DNA from: Larimichthys crocea
Lineage: Eukaryota; Chordata; Actinopteri; Sciaenidae
Reading direction: 5' to 3'
Assembly (NCBI RefSeq): GCF_000972845.2
Contig: NC_040016.1
Coordinates: forward strand, 5,290,701 to 5,354,700
DNA length: 64,000 bases
Below, piece after piece: positions 13,701 through 28,200 of the stretch (its first letter is position 1; every line of letters begins with the position of its first letter). The translations under genes and the position numbers were made by a program. The notes under the pieces are model-generated. The model worked only from the letters and a program-made list of their open reading frames with translations, was not told the origin of the DNA and did no database searches.

Positions 13701-14035
13701 GACTTCTTGGCGGTCCAAGGTGAGATGGAGATGGATAGACAAAGACACGGGAGAGAGTGCATAGAGTGGCGGGGGGAGGACGGTGTGGGAGGGAGGGAGA
13801 GAGGAAAAGTGGGAGGAGGAACAGGGGATGTGTTCATCGATCTCTCAGCGCCGTCTGCTGACATGGCAGCTACAGGACTTTTTTTTTGTTGTTGTTGGCA
13901 GAGACACCATATATCTACAGTAGGTATTCTGGCAGACGCCTCTGTGTCCACACATGCATGCATTCAGGCGCCTGTGGCTCAGCGCTGAGGTAAAGTCAAG
14001 TCCTCTCTCTTCTTGCAGCCATCGAGATTGGATGA

Positions 14036-14057
14036 TGTGTGTGTGTGTGTGTGTGTG
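14036..14057 (+). repeat. short (TG)n microsatellite
   Basis: About 11 TG units in ndrg3 intron 1. Confidence 0.9.
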
Positions 14058-16419
14058 AGGTAGGAGGCAGCAGTCCCTGCCAACAAGAGAGGATAGAGGG
14101 AGGGATGCTAAATAAGTGATCTATTTACGAAACTGACAGATTTCAACATGTCTTCGCAGCTACATGGTAATTGTGTTCAAATTGAAAACCTCAGTGTCCC
14201 AGAGGCAGCGCTGACACTATAGTGAAGGCTGACCTTTCCTGCTTGGAACGGGCCTCCTGTGGTTTTTCCTCTGACACGGTTTGTTTCTGGTGTCGTTTGT
14301 TCACCCAGCACATCCCGCTTGTCCCTCACCGCGTGGCATGATATTTAGCGCTGAGACGAGGCCCTGCTGGCAGCTACATGCCGTGCAGGGAAATGGACCC
14401 GAGGAACAGATGAAGGAAATCATGTGTGAGAGCCAGCATGTAATTTGTGTGTTACCCATCTGCAAAGCGGAAGAGCTGAGTAAAACAGATTTTCATGTCA
14501 GGGAGAGCATTTGTAAGAGCGATCCGGTGCAACTGACACTCCGGCTGTCGAGGCTGGAGGGACTCGTTCTACATCCTCAGCTCTCTCAATCCTTCCCACA
14601 CCCTCGTCCACATTAATGGTATTGTGGGAATACAGGACAAAGCCCGTAAGCTGCACAGATTGCAAATGGAATTTCCCTCCTATCATCTGAGACTACTACT
14701 AACCGCCTGTCCCAATTACACAGAGCTTTGCTGTCATATCTAGACACTGTCTGCATGGCTCATTTGAGTCTAAATGTTAGGGTTATACACATTTTGAGCT
14801 TCACTTGATCAATCCTTCTTATTTCTACCACTATCTATTCCCCACGTCTCCCTGCCTTACATCTGTCCCTTGGGGCTAGCCCAGCTTAGAATAAACATCG
14901 GCAGCCAGCTTTGTCTCTATGGCAACAGCTGTGCATGCTGAACGGTAGAGCAGGCATGGAGTAGGTAGGACAGGCTGTATGTTGCTAAATGCGATCCAGT
15001 GTTCATTCAGGTGATTTGGTGTAGAGATCTATTCGAGGTCCCAGGGGACAGGTCTTTCTTTCAGGTGGAGGAGCATACGCTAGTTAGTTGCCTGGGTAAC
15101 CCAGTGTAAGGGGGTCAGTGGGGTTGGGCTGTGAAAGCCACCCAGTCAGTCTGTCATTTGGTTTAAGCTCACCCTGACCCTGTCTCCCTTAAAACCTTGA
15201 TTGCCCAGCTAGCCTGCCTACGATTAAAGCTGCTTTTGCTTCACTCCCACTTTCTGTGATAGTCTGAGGAAGTATTGGATTGATCCGGCCAATACGCTCA
15301 AGCATGCAGAGTATTTGTTTTTCTTTTTTCCTTGTTCTCTTGTCTAAATATTATTTAGTTCCACCCTTAAGCCAGATTTGTCAGCAGGGATTTTGCCAGG
15401 CATGTTTTCACTCCCCATGCTGATGGCTGAGTACTTCCCAACACTCTGTTTTTGCTCTTTGCTCTCTTTTTTTTAATGTAATTTGAGGATTGTACACAGT
15501 TGTACTCATCTGCTTCCCCAGAGCAGAATGACCTCTGACCTGATTCATGTGTCAACAAACAGCTGCTTTTTTTTTCGGAGGGTAAAACCGCTGGCAACAC
15601 AGACATGACACGGCGTCGTCATTGCTGGTACCTCTCACTGTTGGTTTATTGCTAGAGGCTTCTTTAACCGACGCTGAAGGTTATCTGATACCAGCCATTT
15701 CAAGGTCGTTCCAGGAGGGTTGGCTCTGACTCAGGTAGCCGCGCCTCCATTTGGCTAGTCACTTGCCTGTACTTCTCGTTTGTTTGTTGGCATTCGGTGC
15801 ATTGCGATGTTTCCGTATCAAGGCTGTTTGCGGTGCGGTGCAGGCAGGTTTGGCTTTGTCTTCCACTTGTAAGCATTGACCTAGAAGCGGAAGAGGCTCC
15901 ATCTGCTGTTATGTGTAACATGAGCCGCTCTCCTAGGCACAGACAGGTAATTCAATACCACTTCCTGTCCTCACCTCGCACAAATAGGCAAGACCTAAGA
16001 GCTACCATATCAGGAGAGTTGGGGGAGGGATACATTTTGTTCAGTAATCATGTGCAGGGACAAACGGCTGGTTTCAAGGAGAAAACAAATGAGGTAGGCT
16101 TTAGAGCTTCTTGTTAAACCTGGCCATATCCATCTTTGTGTGTGCATATTTGTGCACCATCTGTGTGGACTGCAAGTATGACCTTTCCCTGAGAAATGAT
16201 AGAGAAAACGCCCTCGATCCCCTTCCTGGCCCACTCTTGTACCATCATATACTGTATGTGTCCCAATATGCCAATGTGGAGTGGAGAGGGGACACAAAGA
16301 GAGCTACTGACAATGCAGCGCTTGTGATTTATCTACCTGCTGCCACCTCCTATAGCCCCAGACTAATCAATTGTATCATACAACTAGGTTGTGTTGTCAT
16401 GAAGTGCATCTAGTGCTGA

Positions 16420-16705
16420 AAGGATTAGTTGATTAATTAATTACATGCCTCCCATCGGCCCTTGAAATCCTTGAAAGATTCTGAATTTGAGGAGACTTGA
16501 AAATGCACATTTATACTCAAGATTATTAAATAGGTTTTGTTCCACTGTGTCCTCTCTCCTGTGAGCGCCTGTAAAGCCTGCCAGTGCTCATTATAAAAAT
16601 GTTGCAGCTGTAATTAACCTCTATGTTTCAAAGTATGCCATGATTTGATGGAATTGGTCCTTGAAAGTCCTTGAATTTGGTGTGGAAACCCTGTCATTAG
16701 TTAAT
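16420..16705. mobile_element. probable non-autonomous transposon remnant
   Basis: Two copies of a CCTTGAAA...TCCTTGAA...GAATTTG motif are placed about 200 bp apart, near 16460-16490 and 16662-16682. The second ends in ...GGTGTGGAAACCCTGTC. Such pieces are common interspersed sequence in teleosts. There is no coding capacity and the ends are not resolved, so the family is not assigned. Confidence 0.35.
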
Positions 16706-16879
16706 TAGTCATTTCTGAAGCAGAATTCTCAAAGATTTGTTTCTTCCTGATTTTTAAATTATAGATTTAAAATTTTTATTTCACTGTGTACTGAATAATA
16801 ACTTTGGGAAGTCACACTGAACTGTGGGTCAGACAAGACAAGGACTTTGACTGTGTCACCTTGGACATTTTATAGTCTA

Positions 16880-16965
16880 AACCAGTGGTTCTCAAACTTT
16901 CACTGTCATGCTGACCTCCAGACACTGAGAAGAATTCATGCCCACCCCCCAAGAAAAGCACATGT
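16880..16965. mobile_element. hAT/SINE-like repeat fragment
   Basis: The segment begins CCAGTGGTTCTCAAACTTTC, a sequence typical of the terminus of non-autonomous hAT-type repeats in vertebrates, followed by a divergent CCACCCCCC tract. Only one end is visible and no target-site duplication was found. Confidence 0.4.
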
Positions 16966-17205
16966 GGAATCATTATCAATACTAGGTAAAGCACTGATAA
17001 AACAAGCAAGGTTTATTTTATTTAGATTATGTCACATGGTTTTGTTAGCGTTATTCACTGCATGAATCCTATTTGTGAATTTATCTCCACTCGGCATGGT
17101 TCCCCTGGTCATCCATTGTTTTCCTTACTGCTGATGCTCGTTTTAATGAATATGTTTTCTCTTCTCTTCCTGTGACAGTGTGGTTTACAGTAACAAGAGA
17201 GAAAG

Positions 17206-20200
17206 ATGGATGAGCTGCAGGATGTACAGCTGACTGAGATCAAGCCGCTGCTGACCAATAAGGTAAGTTTGCTGGAAGTACAGGACGTTGACAAGCTGCT
17301 AATATAAACAACTGTTCACCAGAACTCATGTGCAGAACCACACATACAAACTAAACACTGGTGGTGCACATTTAAAGCAAATGAGTCCCCAATATGGCCC
17401 CACCAGCAAATAGATACGCTAATACGCTAGTCATGCACACTCTGCAGTCCTGTTCATCAAAGTGAATTATTCATATCTGCTCAACTGTCGGGAGGGAAAA
17501 GAAAAGAAGGGAGATAGCAGCTCAATAGAGAAAAAAGGTTGTAGATGGAGAAAGTGGGTCGTATAGCGTAAGACACATCAAGACAGCCACGCAAGTATGA
17601 AGAGAGATCAAAAGAGAAGCTGGAAGAAACTCATCTCTTTATTTCTAAGTGCGTGAAAGATCCGAGACAGCAAAAACCGAAGGAAGTATGGAGGAGGAAA
17701 AATGGCAAAGGCAGATCCAGGCTCTTCCCATCCTCTTCTAGCCTCCTCCTCCCCCTCTTTCCTGCTCCATCTCAGCAGCTGATTAGTTGATTTTGAAAGA
17801 GGGTGTGTCTGTGGATACACTGAAGTGTTTTGTTCTCCCCCAGGCAACTGTCACAGACAGTCGGGGAGGGCGGGGGGGGGGCGTAATGCCTCAGAGGAGA
17901 AGTGATGGATCGGGTCTGAATCACCACAGTGGTGGGTCTGAAAATGCAGGAGGATATTTCTCTTTGTCAGGCAGGTAGATGTCTTGTGTGAGGTGACAGG
18001 GTGGGGGATATACATCACACAAATCATCTGGATGAAGGATACTGGCACTGACCTCTCACTCCACCTAGTGGCCAGCTCATTAAAAAAGACAAACAGTCTT
18101 GAAAACTGATTGAGGGTAATGACATAACAGTGACCATAAAAGACTTTCACGTTCTCTCTGATCCATGTAGAAGGGATGATAAGAAGTTCTGGTTTTTTCA
18201 TACAAGTATTATATTCACGAATGGTTACATTGATGATGCTGCCAAGTAGGAGGAAGAACAGTACTGTCTAGAGCAGCTAAGTAACCATAACAACAGACAA
18301 GAACAACGTGACAGGTGTAACAGCCTTCAGCAAAGCTCAGAGTATACGTGATTATAGTTGACGTCAAAGTAGAACATGCATAAAAGGAAGGATGAGGTGT
18401 CTAGTCTAGTGCAACAGTTGGCATTACAACAAATACAACATCTGCATCACTTCTGTGGACAATTAAATTGCTTAGGAATTTTAAAAAGTGTCATCACTCT
18501 TCTTCATCCACATGTTTAAATTTCTACAGATCTTAAACATTTAGTTCCTTCTTGTACTTTATCATCTCTCTACAATACTTCAGCGTGTCCAGTAGTGAAA
18601 CGGTGTATACACAACTAGACCCGACTAGAAACATGTTTTTACCATGATTCTTCTGCACTTCTATTTTAGTATAAAAGCAGAGGGAGGGCCACCATCTGCC
18701 TCTACACCAATATGCACCCTACTGGTCTGGCTTGTAATTAAATCCCACTAAAATCATCTCTGTTGTTGCTGCCCACTCTCATTTCACTGCCCATCAATTC
18801 TGTACCGTCTTGCTCTCTGAATTAAGACAAAACTGGGACTACTCTGTAAAAATGCAGCATCACTTAAGTCTGAAAACATTTTTGCTGTTATGATGTGGAA
18901 AACCAAAGTCATTTCACTAAATACATTGTCTGTACAGAAGTGTGATGACATATATGCATCGAAGAACACATCTTTCCTAAAAACACAAGATTTGTGCAGT
19001 CATATCTGATCCCAATGTCACAATCACTTTGACCAATAGATCCATAAACCACTAAACAAAGTCTCATCAGAGTATGTCACGTTCAATATTGAGAAATTGT
19101 AGCACCAGGCTCAGTTTAAATCTGCAACGTGCTTAGTTTTCTGCAGTCTGGGCACAGTTCTCTACCTGGATCTCACTGCCAAAATGTTCTGAAATCAAAC
19201 GGATCAGACACGATTATTTGCAACATAAGGACCAAATGTTTTGATCTAATTCTGACAAAATATATTACAAACAAAAGTTTTTAACAGCTTGTAAAAAATT
19301 GGACACCACCAAACTCAGTAAAATGAGTCTTCTGGCTAGAGAAAGAGTGACATAATCCAACTTTTAGATTTACGATTTGCATCTATTGGTTCTTCAAATA
19401 TCTTTGATAGGGCATCAAAAATGGAGGACCAGAAAGCATGTTGTGACTTTTTAGGAGCTTATATATATATTAACTCTCCTCTTTAACTCTTCTTGCAGAA
19501 TGCACGCAACTTTCAAGATTTCGACTGTCAGGTAAGTGTTGCTTCTACACAAAGCACTGTTGCGCCATACTTAGAGGATATGCTGTTAGCGGATGGGGGT
19601 TGGGGCATTGGGACATGGCCCCATTCTCACACCCCTATTGCTGAACCCATTTGTTTGCTTGCCCTACATCTGAACGTTGTTCCTCACACAGAAACAGTCA
19701 ATTTTGTCGTACGTTACATGCTGGTGAAATCCAGGATGTTTTTGTGGATAAATCAATGAAGGCCATCGACCATTTTATCCATTTTTAACCACCTTTGTGA
19801 CAAAGCAACAGCGTTTTAACGCTTCGTCATGCACTGCTTCTGCCCAGCCTTTGTCCTTTGCCCTTCCTTCTTCAGAAACACACGTGCAAAGATCTCTTCA
19901 AAGGGATCTTTTAACATGTTGAATTCTGCTCAAAATGATCAAATGTATTTGTTTGTGGCCTGTGAATCATTTGTACTGATATAACCAAAATACTATCACA
20001 TTGGTGGCCTATTTGTTGTAGTTAGGGCAGGGTTGGCGCGCATCCTAAGAAGATTTAGAGGTTAGCGATGTGTTTGCTTGTTGTTCTAAACACAAAGGCT
20101 TTGGAAGTGACAGCTGGATCACCCATGCTAATGGACATGAAAACAACTCTCGCCTAAATCAGTGAAACTGTTTATTAATTCATGTGAGCATATCATCCTG

Positions 20201-23200
20201 TGGGTGGTGTGTAGGGATGGTTCTTTTGTCTTTGTGTGAGTGACAGTTGTAGGTAAGGTGGTGATTTGTAGAAACCGTGTTTGCCGTTTCCAGTAAACAT
20301 CCAACTATATTCACGTCTTTTCACAGTGGAAGAATAATCCTCTTCCAAGATAAAGGGGATTTTGTCCTTGAGCTGGCATTGTTCCAGATCGCTTCCTTTG
20401 ATGGTGTCTTTGCACGGCGAATGGGGTTGCTGGCCCTCCTGCCTCTGTACTGTGCAATTAGCTTTTACTTGCAAAGAGTCTCTTCCATGAGGGGTGACTT
20501 ACTACACAGGCAAGCACTGTGCTGTGTTTTATGAGCATCATGGCAGCAAAGGGTTAAACCTTTCATCCCTCTCTCACTTTCTGCAGTCACGGCTGCTTCC
20601 AGCATCCCACCAGAGCTAAATATAGCTGCTGCAGGCAGGGGAGGAGACTAAAGCATGTAAGCTGTAACAGACATGCTACATGCTCCCCGCCATCCATCCC
20701 TGCATTGTCACTGCTATATTAACATTTCTCAAATGCTGCATTCACTCGTATTTTCAGTGTGATTTCTTTCTACCCATCCGCCCAGGATTCAGTCCAGATC
20801 CTGCAGTTGTACTTTTAAAGAAAGAATTGCACCAGGATTTGTCTCTGTGGTGCTGGGGCAGACTTAAATGTATTTGACCTTATTTCCATAGCAGCCATTT
20901 TGACCTCACAGGAGAATTTTTAAGATTAATCTTTTCCTATCGAAAACTAATGATTCTTTAAACTGGAAGTTTTGAATATTTGTTCCGTTATTGCAACACA
21001 GAAGTTGTAACATGATAGTTAGAATATTATACTTGTCTTATATATTATTGAATTCCACTTCCACCTCATGGTCCTGGTCCTGATTTTCTGCATTCAGAGT
21101 CAATGTCAGTGTCGTGACTTACTGGAATGCATAGAACAGATTTGCACTTAATGTTTAGTAATACCTGTGATTTTCCTACTATGACCAGTCAAAATGTCTG
21201 CTAGGAAAATGATCTGTTGTCAAATTAGCTAGCAAGCTTGTGAATAACAAGGACATGAATGTAAATAGCCATGAGCATTTTCTTCTCTAATTCTCTGAAT
21301 TTATGCTTTTGAGTTCATAAAAAATGGAAATTTGTGTATTTTTCCGTTTCCGAGGTTCATTTTACCAACAATACTGGCTACATTAAAATGTGAAAGGATT
21401 TTTAACTTTGTTTCCAAATCTCAGAGGGAAAAATATATGAATTGGTAGATATTTCTGGTTGTCTTAATTATCAGAATCAGAAATGCTTTAATAATCTTCT
21501 CTCCCAGGGAGAAATTATTTTTTTATTATTATTATTTTGTGTCCAAATGTAACCACATACAGTACAAGGTATTAGCAGCACACTTCCCATGAATACAGTC
21601 TGCGTGTGAGGGAGGGGTCGTCACCGCTGCATCACTCCAAGGAGCTGATGTGACATTCCAGCAGCTGGAGGACAAATCCAGCTGCTCTCCTCCATGATTT
21701 CCCTGCTGCTAAAGCGCCTACCACAGGCGGTCCATGGGTACTGCAAGAGTCAAGTCAGAACCCTTGTGCACCTGCACGAGGAGGGCGGCCTCGACGATGG
21801 GGTCGGAGAGGAGATTCATGTGGGTGTGGCGCTGCAGTCTTGTGTCCCTTACGATGTCCTGCTTACGCCACTCTTAAGCTAGGAGGGGAGGAAGGTGTGA
21901 GTCAGCCTCCTCCACCCGTGGGACAGATGCTGCTATGTGCAGCGCATAAGAACACTGAGTTACTTCATGGACGTGGAAATGGCTGACTCATGCACATTGT
22001 TAAAAATAGAACATCGTACGATGGATGGTGTTTGCTGTGGAGAGTAAAAGGTTGAGATAGTCTCCGTGGTACCTGATCGCACGTGATGTTTCAGTTTATT
22101 TAAGACGGTTTTTAGCTTATTTACCATAATTAGATGACTATTTTTCAATATAGTCATTAGTTGCTAGTTTTTTTCATTTGATTGCTTATGTCCAGATTTG
22201 ATACTATTTCCTTTATCGACCTTGTACTTTGCAACATGAAGACTGTCTCCTTTGTTTTTCAGACAGATGTCTTTGGCTTCACAAACCTTCACTGTGTCAT
22301 TAGGTGCAGCAGGGGGCGCCATAGGCCTGTTCATTGTCTCGCCAAAGGGCTACATTTGTGTGATGCATTTGTAGTCTGCTGTGCTTGTCTTGATTTTCTG
22401 TTGTGAGTGTCCTAAAGGTGAACTGAAGCGTCACAGAAACCTAGTGTACTTCCAGGTGTTGCTCAGTCACCATCTTAGAGGATAACACTGACCATGTCGT
22501 GCACTGCAGTCCTGTCATGTCATGCAGTGAACGGTTTAACACAAAGTATTTCCCAGAGCTTGTTCATTTTAATATGTGTTAATATGTTTAGTATGTGTGG
22601 GCTCAATATTAAAGCCTTAGATTCTGTCAGCGTTGATGCAAAGCTCTACACTGAACTGAACTATGCGGACCGACGCGTCACATGACTCCTCAGACTGCAG
22701 AGTCCTGCTGAGACACACAATGACTCAGTGTGTGACACAAAAAAGGCGCCTGCTCTGCTGAGGAAAGGGTACATATGTCTGAACGCACGTCTCCATGAGC
22801 TCATGTGACCAATCACACGTGCACGATAATCTGTCTTAACTGATTGAACACTGCAGTGATCTGGCTTTAATGACCGCAGATGGAACTGAACAGTCCATTT
22901 TTTACAAATCTTGCACTCATCTGTATTACTTTATTTGTCCAGTCAGCACATGAAATGTTTATCTGTGGATATGTACACACACACTACATGTGTGTCAGTG
23001 GCACCCTCTATAGGTTTGGACATGGAACATTTAGAGGAGGAAGAACAGTTTGCAACCAGACATGCTGCTGCATTGACTAACCAATGACTTGCCCCTTGTC
23101 TTTGCAATCCCACCCACTCTGCTCTGTTTCACACGTGTGCCATTGGCTGCACAGAGCAGTCTATCTCGGACAAAGGCGTGACACCCTGCACCACTTGCAG

Positions 23201-24621
23201 TCGTGCAGATGACGAGAGGAGAGTAGAAAAGGAGAGATCAATAAACTATGTGGATCAAATAACTCAGTGGCAGGTTCAGGGGAAATGGATCCTCTCCTGC
23301 AGGGTTGTGAATGTTAAATATAGATAGTAGCTCGTTGTGGGTTTATTTTCTGGCAAGCCTGGAACATAATGAGGGTCATCGCTTGAATGTCAATACTGAA
23401 ACGAAATCTGGAGCTTTGCACGGCAAAATAGTGTTGCAGTATGAGCCAACATTTGCTGCAAAGCAAATATCGTTTGTGCATTTCACACTAATCCCGCTGA
23501 ATGACTTATTCCTCTAATTGGAAATCATCTACAGAGTCTGGATATTCATGTTGAGATTTTTCAGGTTTTGGTGGTGAGGTCATTCACATTTTAGCAAGGT
23601 GACGCTAAGGTGAATCTGGAGACAACTGTTGGTAGATCTCAGTGATGAGCAGCCATTTTGCTGATGTAGAACACAGCCCAGGGTGAGCTATCAAAGTCAG
23701 CCTCCTCTCCTTTCCTCTCCCCTTTATCACTATCACACAGTGACGTCAGCAGCCTGCCCATTTTCTAGGACTGCCTCTGCATCTCTTTGCACCCCATCAC
23801 CCCTCTTCCACGCACACATCCCTCTCTTTTTCTCCCACTCTCCCCCCTCCTTTTTTGTCTCCTCTCCTCTAAGCCCCACCCTCTCCCTCTACCCACCTGA
23901 CCCTCCACAGTCCAATTAGACGCACCGGTGGCTGTATGTATGGACGCGCTGTGACTACCAAGCGCAAACTGCAGTCTCACTCTCCTCCCCCTCTGTCTCT
24001 TTTCCCACCTCTTGTCTCTGTCTCTCTCTTGTTCTCTCTGCATCTTATCCACACACACCCCCTCCTCTGCTGCTTTCATTCAGATTATTTACCCATCTCC
24101 TCCTCACTCCCTCACTGTGCCTCTCTCCTCCCTCTCTTCCTTGCCGCTGCTGCTCTTTGCCGCCTCACCCTTACATCCCTCCCTTCCTACCAGCGCTCCC
24201 TCCTCCCTCCCTCTCCTCCTCCTCCTTTTGGAGATCTTCAAAGCTGACCAGCATACGCTCGCATAACACATAGCATAACACACTCCTCTCCTGCGTGGGA
24301 AAAACATGTCAGCTATTCTGGATCTGGACCAGATTGCATGCTCTGGGAATGGAGTGGTGAGTGACAAATGCGTCTTGCCTGCCTTGACACACCTGGCTGG
24401 GTCCTTGCAGCAGGGGGGGGTTCTGGTTCAGATTGGAGAGGGTGGGGGTTGTTGTGTGGTCTCCCCAAAGCCAGGCTGACAGCAGCTGTCTCTAGGAAGG
24501 GAAGGGAAAAGCTGGTGGGGGTCCTTACTGGCTCGCTTGTCACCACCTTCAGCAGACGGCTGAGACTTTGGGATTTTTTTTCTCTCTGGGCAGCTGCTAG
24601 TGTGGGGAGACCATTTGTTTG

Positions 24622-24654
<33 letters not shown>

Positions 24655-25175
24655 CCTACAGGTCACACAGTGCCCATGTGTGCAGTCTGCACATCCTAAT
24701 CCCGCATTTTAATGTGATGATGTGAAAGATGCATGTGTGCAAGTGTCTCTGAGTCTGCAAATGCCACAACCGGAGGATGTGTACGTGCCTGTGTCAGTAT
24801 GTGGGTGTTCATCAATAGGCTGGCTGGTATTCATGTGTTTCAGAGTGACTGTTTCTGTACATCTCGAATGAGTATGAATTGTGTTTTTTTTCATCACTGC
24901 AGGGATGCGTGTTTTGCCTAGCGTACTGCGAACAGCTGCAGATGGTGCATAGTGCTAGGCATTGTGTTACTTCTTCTGTTATCACTGAAAACATGCAGGG
25001 AGGTCACTCACCCCCCACACACACTGTAGCAATCACACACCAAAAACAGTGTAGCAGCTCCTTCTCTCTGTCCCTGCAGAGACCTTGAGTTTGTAGTTTC
25101 AACCCTCTGCTTCGATGACACACACTCTACGTGTGCTGCAGGTAGGGGTACTGTGTTTGCATCAAAGACATGTAA

Positions 25176-25208
<33 letters not shown>

Positions 25209-28200
25209 ATATGTATGTATGCATATGTTCTCATGGTTACACTGCTGCTTGTTTCTGCCCTGTAACGCTGCTCTCAGAGGTGATTGATGCCATTCCTTGC
25301 AGGGCGGGGAGGAGGAGGAGGGATTCATGAGAGAGGGATTGCGGGAAGAGGAACGGCATGACATACTGCTCTGCTTTATTCACCTCAACCCACCTCTCTC
25401 ACCCTTCGTTCTGGGACCACAGTCCAAGTGCTCCCTGTCTGCCCTGGACAACCTCCTGAAGCCCCTTCTCCTCAAAGCACAAACCCCCTACTCAGTATTC
25501 CTGTCTCACCTACGAAGCCCCCAAACATCCACACACACTCTTTGTCCAACTCTTATCCACCATGAATGTATTGAAGAGGAGAAAAGGGGGTCGCTGCCAT
25601 TGCAGTGCTCTCCCTCTTTTTCCCCCTTCAGCTGTCCAGCTATCAGCCCCACCCCACGTCTGTTTTCTTGAGACGGTGCTGTTGTGTACATACAAACCCA
25701 TCCGTGTCTGTGTTGGAGGAAATGGCAAGAGCTTTCAGATCAATACAGCTTTTAGACCATGCCGAGAACTAAATTGATAGATAACAGGTCCTCTCTCCCC
25801 TCGTCTTCACTCCCTTTCCACAGCCCTTTTCTCCGCAATTCTCAACTCTTGTTTGTGCCAGGACATAGCTGGAAAGGCATGATAAATTTGAGCGATGCTG
25901 CCCTTCTGTTTTGAGGCACACCCTTCTGTTAGTCATACAGGACTCCACCTGTCTTCTCTCTCTGTCTTCCCGTGTCTAGGCCTTTTTAAACCGAGATCCT
26001 GCAATACTTCTGTTAAGAAGACGTGTTATTACCCCGGGGTTGCTTTTTTTTACACTGAACCAAACAGTGCCACCGTAATGCTGCCCCACTGTGTGATTTT
26101 AGGCAGCATGCCGGCAGTCCGGAAGCAATGGAGGCGTGACACGTAATGTGTTCCCATTCCACATTTGTACGTTTTATAGAGAACACCGAGGCGGAATAAC
26201 AGCACAACAGTCCCACCTTCAACAGGCTGTGTAAAAGGGGCTTCTGTCCCCCGCTTGCTTTCACGCTCTATTTCTTCCTATCCACTTCCAGACTCTATCT
26301 TTTTCAGTCTGTTTCATGTATATACTCAATGTCTCCCCTATGTTGCCATCATCATTTTCATTTCCTACCACTGGTGGGGCGTACACACACGCTATTTCTG
26401 GCCCATGTACAGTGCATGCCCATGACAGAAGGCAGGCATTTGAACAACAGTGTTTTCCTTGTTTCTTAGAGCAAGGCCTCTCTTTCTAACTGTGTGTCCT
26501 TGACTCTCGTCCTTGTCTAAAAACAAAAATTCTGCAGCAACACAGCCATGGAGTTTTATTCTCCATCTATAACAGGTTGGCCACCCACCCAGCAGACCGT
26601 AGTTGTAGAAATATTCCATTATCTGTGGAAAAAATACCCGAGGAGTGCATGGATTCCTGTCAGGAGAGTTTCTTCAAGGTTTATTCCATCTCATGGAGCA
26701 AGGTTATATCCAGTATCAGTAGAAAGTAGCACGCACTCAGTTTAGTGCTGTTTTTGTGCAACATTCTAATCTCTGTACCAACACCCACACAAATGAAGAT
26801 ATCTCATTCCACTGTTGACAGGATGAGTAGTTTCCCTCCTGTGTTGCCGTGTCCGTTACAGATTGCAAATGCAAATTACTGCAGCCTTGTCCTTGAGAAT
26901 TAACCTTCATCTCGTCTGAAGAGATGGTGACACATATCCATCACCTAAATACCTGCAGTGGAAACCCAGGAGCAACAACATGTGCAGGCAGACTCACGCT
27001 CCCTCTGTGTCTGTCAGCCATAACCTATGTCTCTTGTCCGCTCAGGCTCGCTCTTTTTATTATTGATGACCAGTGGGCCTTGAGACCAGGCGAGCGCTGG
27101 GCCCCGCCCGCCGCTCCAGCTCTGTGCAATGCACACACACACTCACACTCACACAGATACTGCTTTATCATTGCACACCCTTGTATGCAGCACCTAGTCA
27201 TACTGACCTTGGGAAATGTGTGTTTGCGCATGTGATGCAAAATGATGTTGTGATTCTGAGGGAATTATAGAAACTAGCATTGTCACTTCCTGTATCTTTT
27301 ATCACTTCCCATTATATAACTTCCTACACCGCATCTATATCTCATAAACGCCTCGCTGTGTCATCGATTCCCCCCGTTGCTCTAAATGCTGCATTATGCT
27401 GTCTTCCAGTCATATTAAGTGTCAGCTGTAATTACTCATCAGCTGTTTCACGTGTACTTTTGTATGTTTTCATAGACGTGCTGTGAGGCACTATCGTGGG
27501 GCTTCCTCATGATATTTAAAGGAATAAAATGAGCTGGTGTGAGCTTGCTGAATTTTAATGTGTCTCTCTGCAAAGACATTCATTTTTGCAGAGTCATACT
27601 TGTGAAAGCACTGTGAGCTTCAGACCCGCGGATAAAAAGACTGTTTCCTAGACGGCCCATTCAGTGCTTTGTTTGTCCGAGGGTACAGGGGATGTGTGCT
27701 GGAGAAGAGGTGCGTGCTTTGCATCCTCAATCTGAGCCAGAAACCCAAATGTTGTGTTGGTCAGTGGATGTTTACTTTTGCATATCAATATGTACGCGTC
27801 CTATATCTGATATATGAGAATATATCATCATCATTTCTGTGTTCAAGTCTTTTTCAATCAAAATTCCTTAATTTAGTTTAGTTAGTGTTGTGGGATTTAC
27901 ATGAATAACCTCCTACTTTGTGCTTGGCTGAGATAATGTTCATGTAAAGAGAGAAGCCCACACAACATGATTAATATTCCACTGCTTAAAGTTTAAAGAT
28001 GAAGTTTTATTTTCAGAAAATCTTATAAATAAAACTATACTAGAATGAATTTATCCTACTGATGAATATTGTCACCATACATCCATCGTTGTCCAGAAAT
28101 GATTAACAAGAAAGCCAAATGATTGCGTTTGATGACATTCTGTAGTGAGAGACTGCATTTTCTACTCAATGATATCGATTCACTTTATACTTTGCTACTT

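Larger units (their letters stand above)
4531..17178 (+). other. ndrg3: ndrg3 intron 1 (about 12.6 kb), no other gene seen
   Basis: The interval lies between the 5' UTR exon donor and the acceptor tgtgacag before the first coding exon. It holds microsatellites, one perfect G-quadruplex motif and transposon-like remnants near 16.4-17.0 kb. Open frames up to 183 codons occur on both strands, but none has recognisable family motifs, good codon usage or linked splice sites. Confidence 0.5.

Noticed and set aside
23683..24266. Overlapping Ser/Pro/Leu-rich ORFs on both strands
   Set aside because: Low-complexity pyrimidine tract with no conserved motif, open by composition only.
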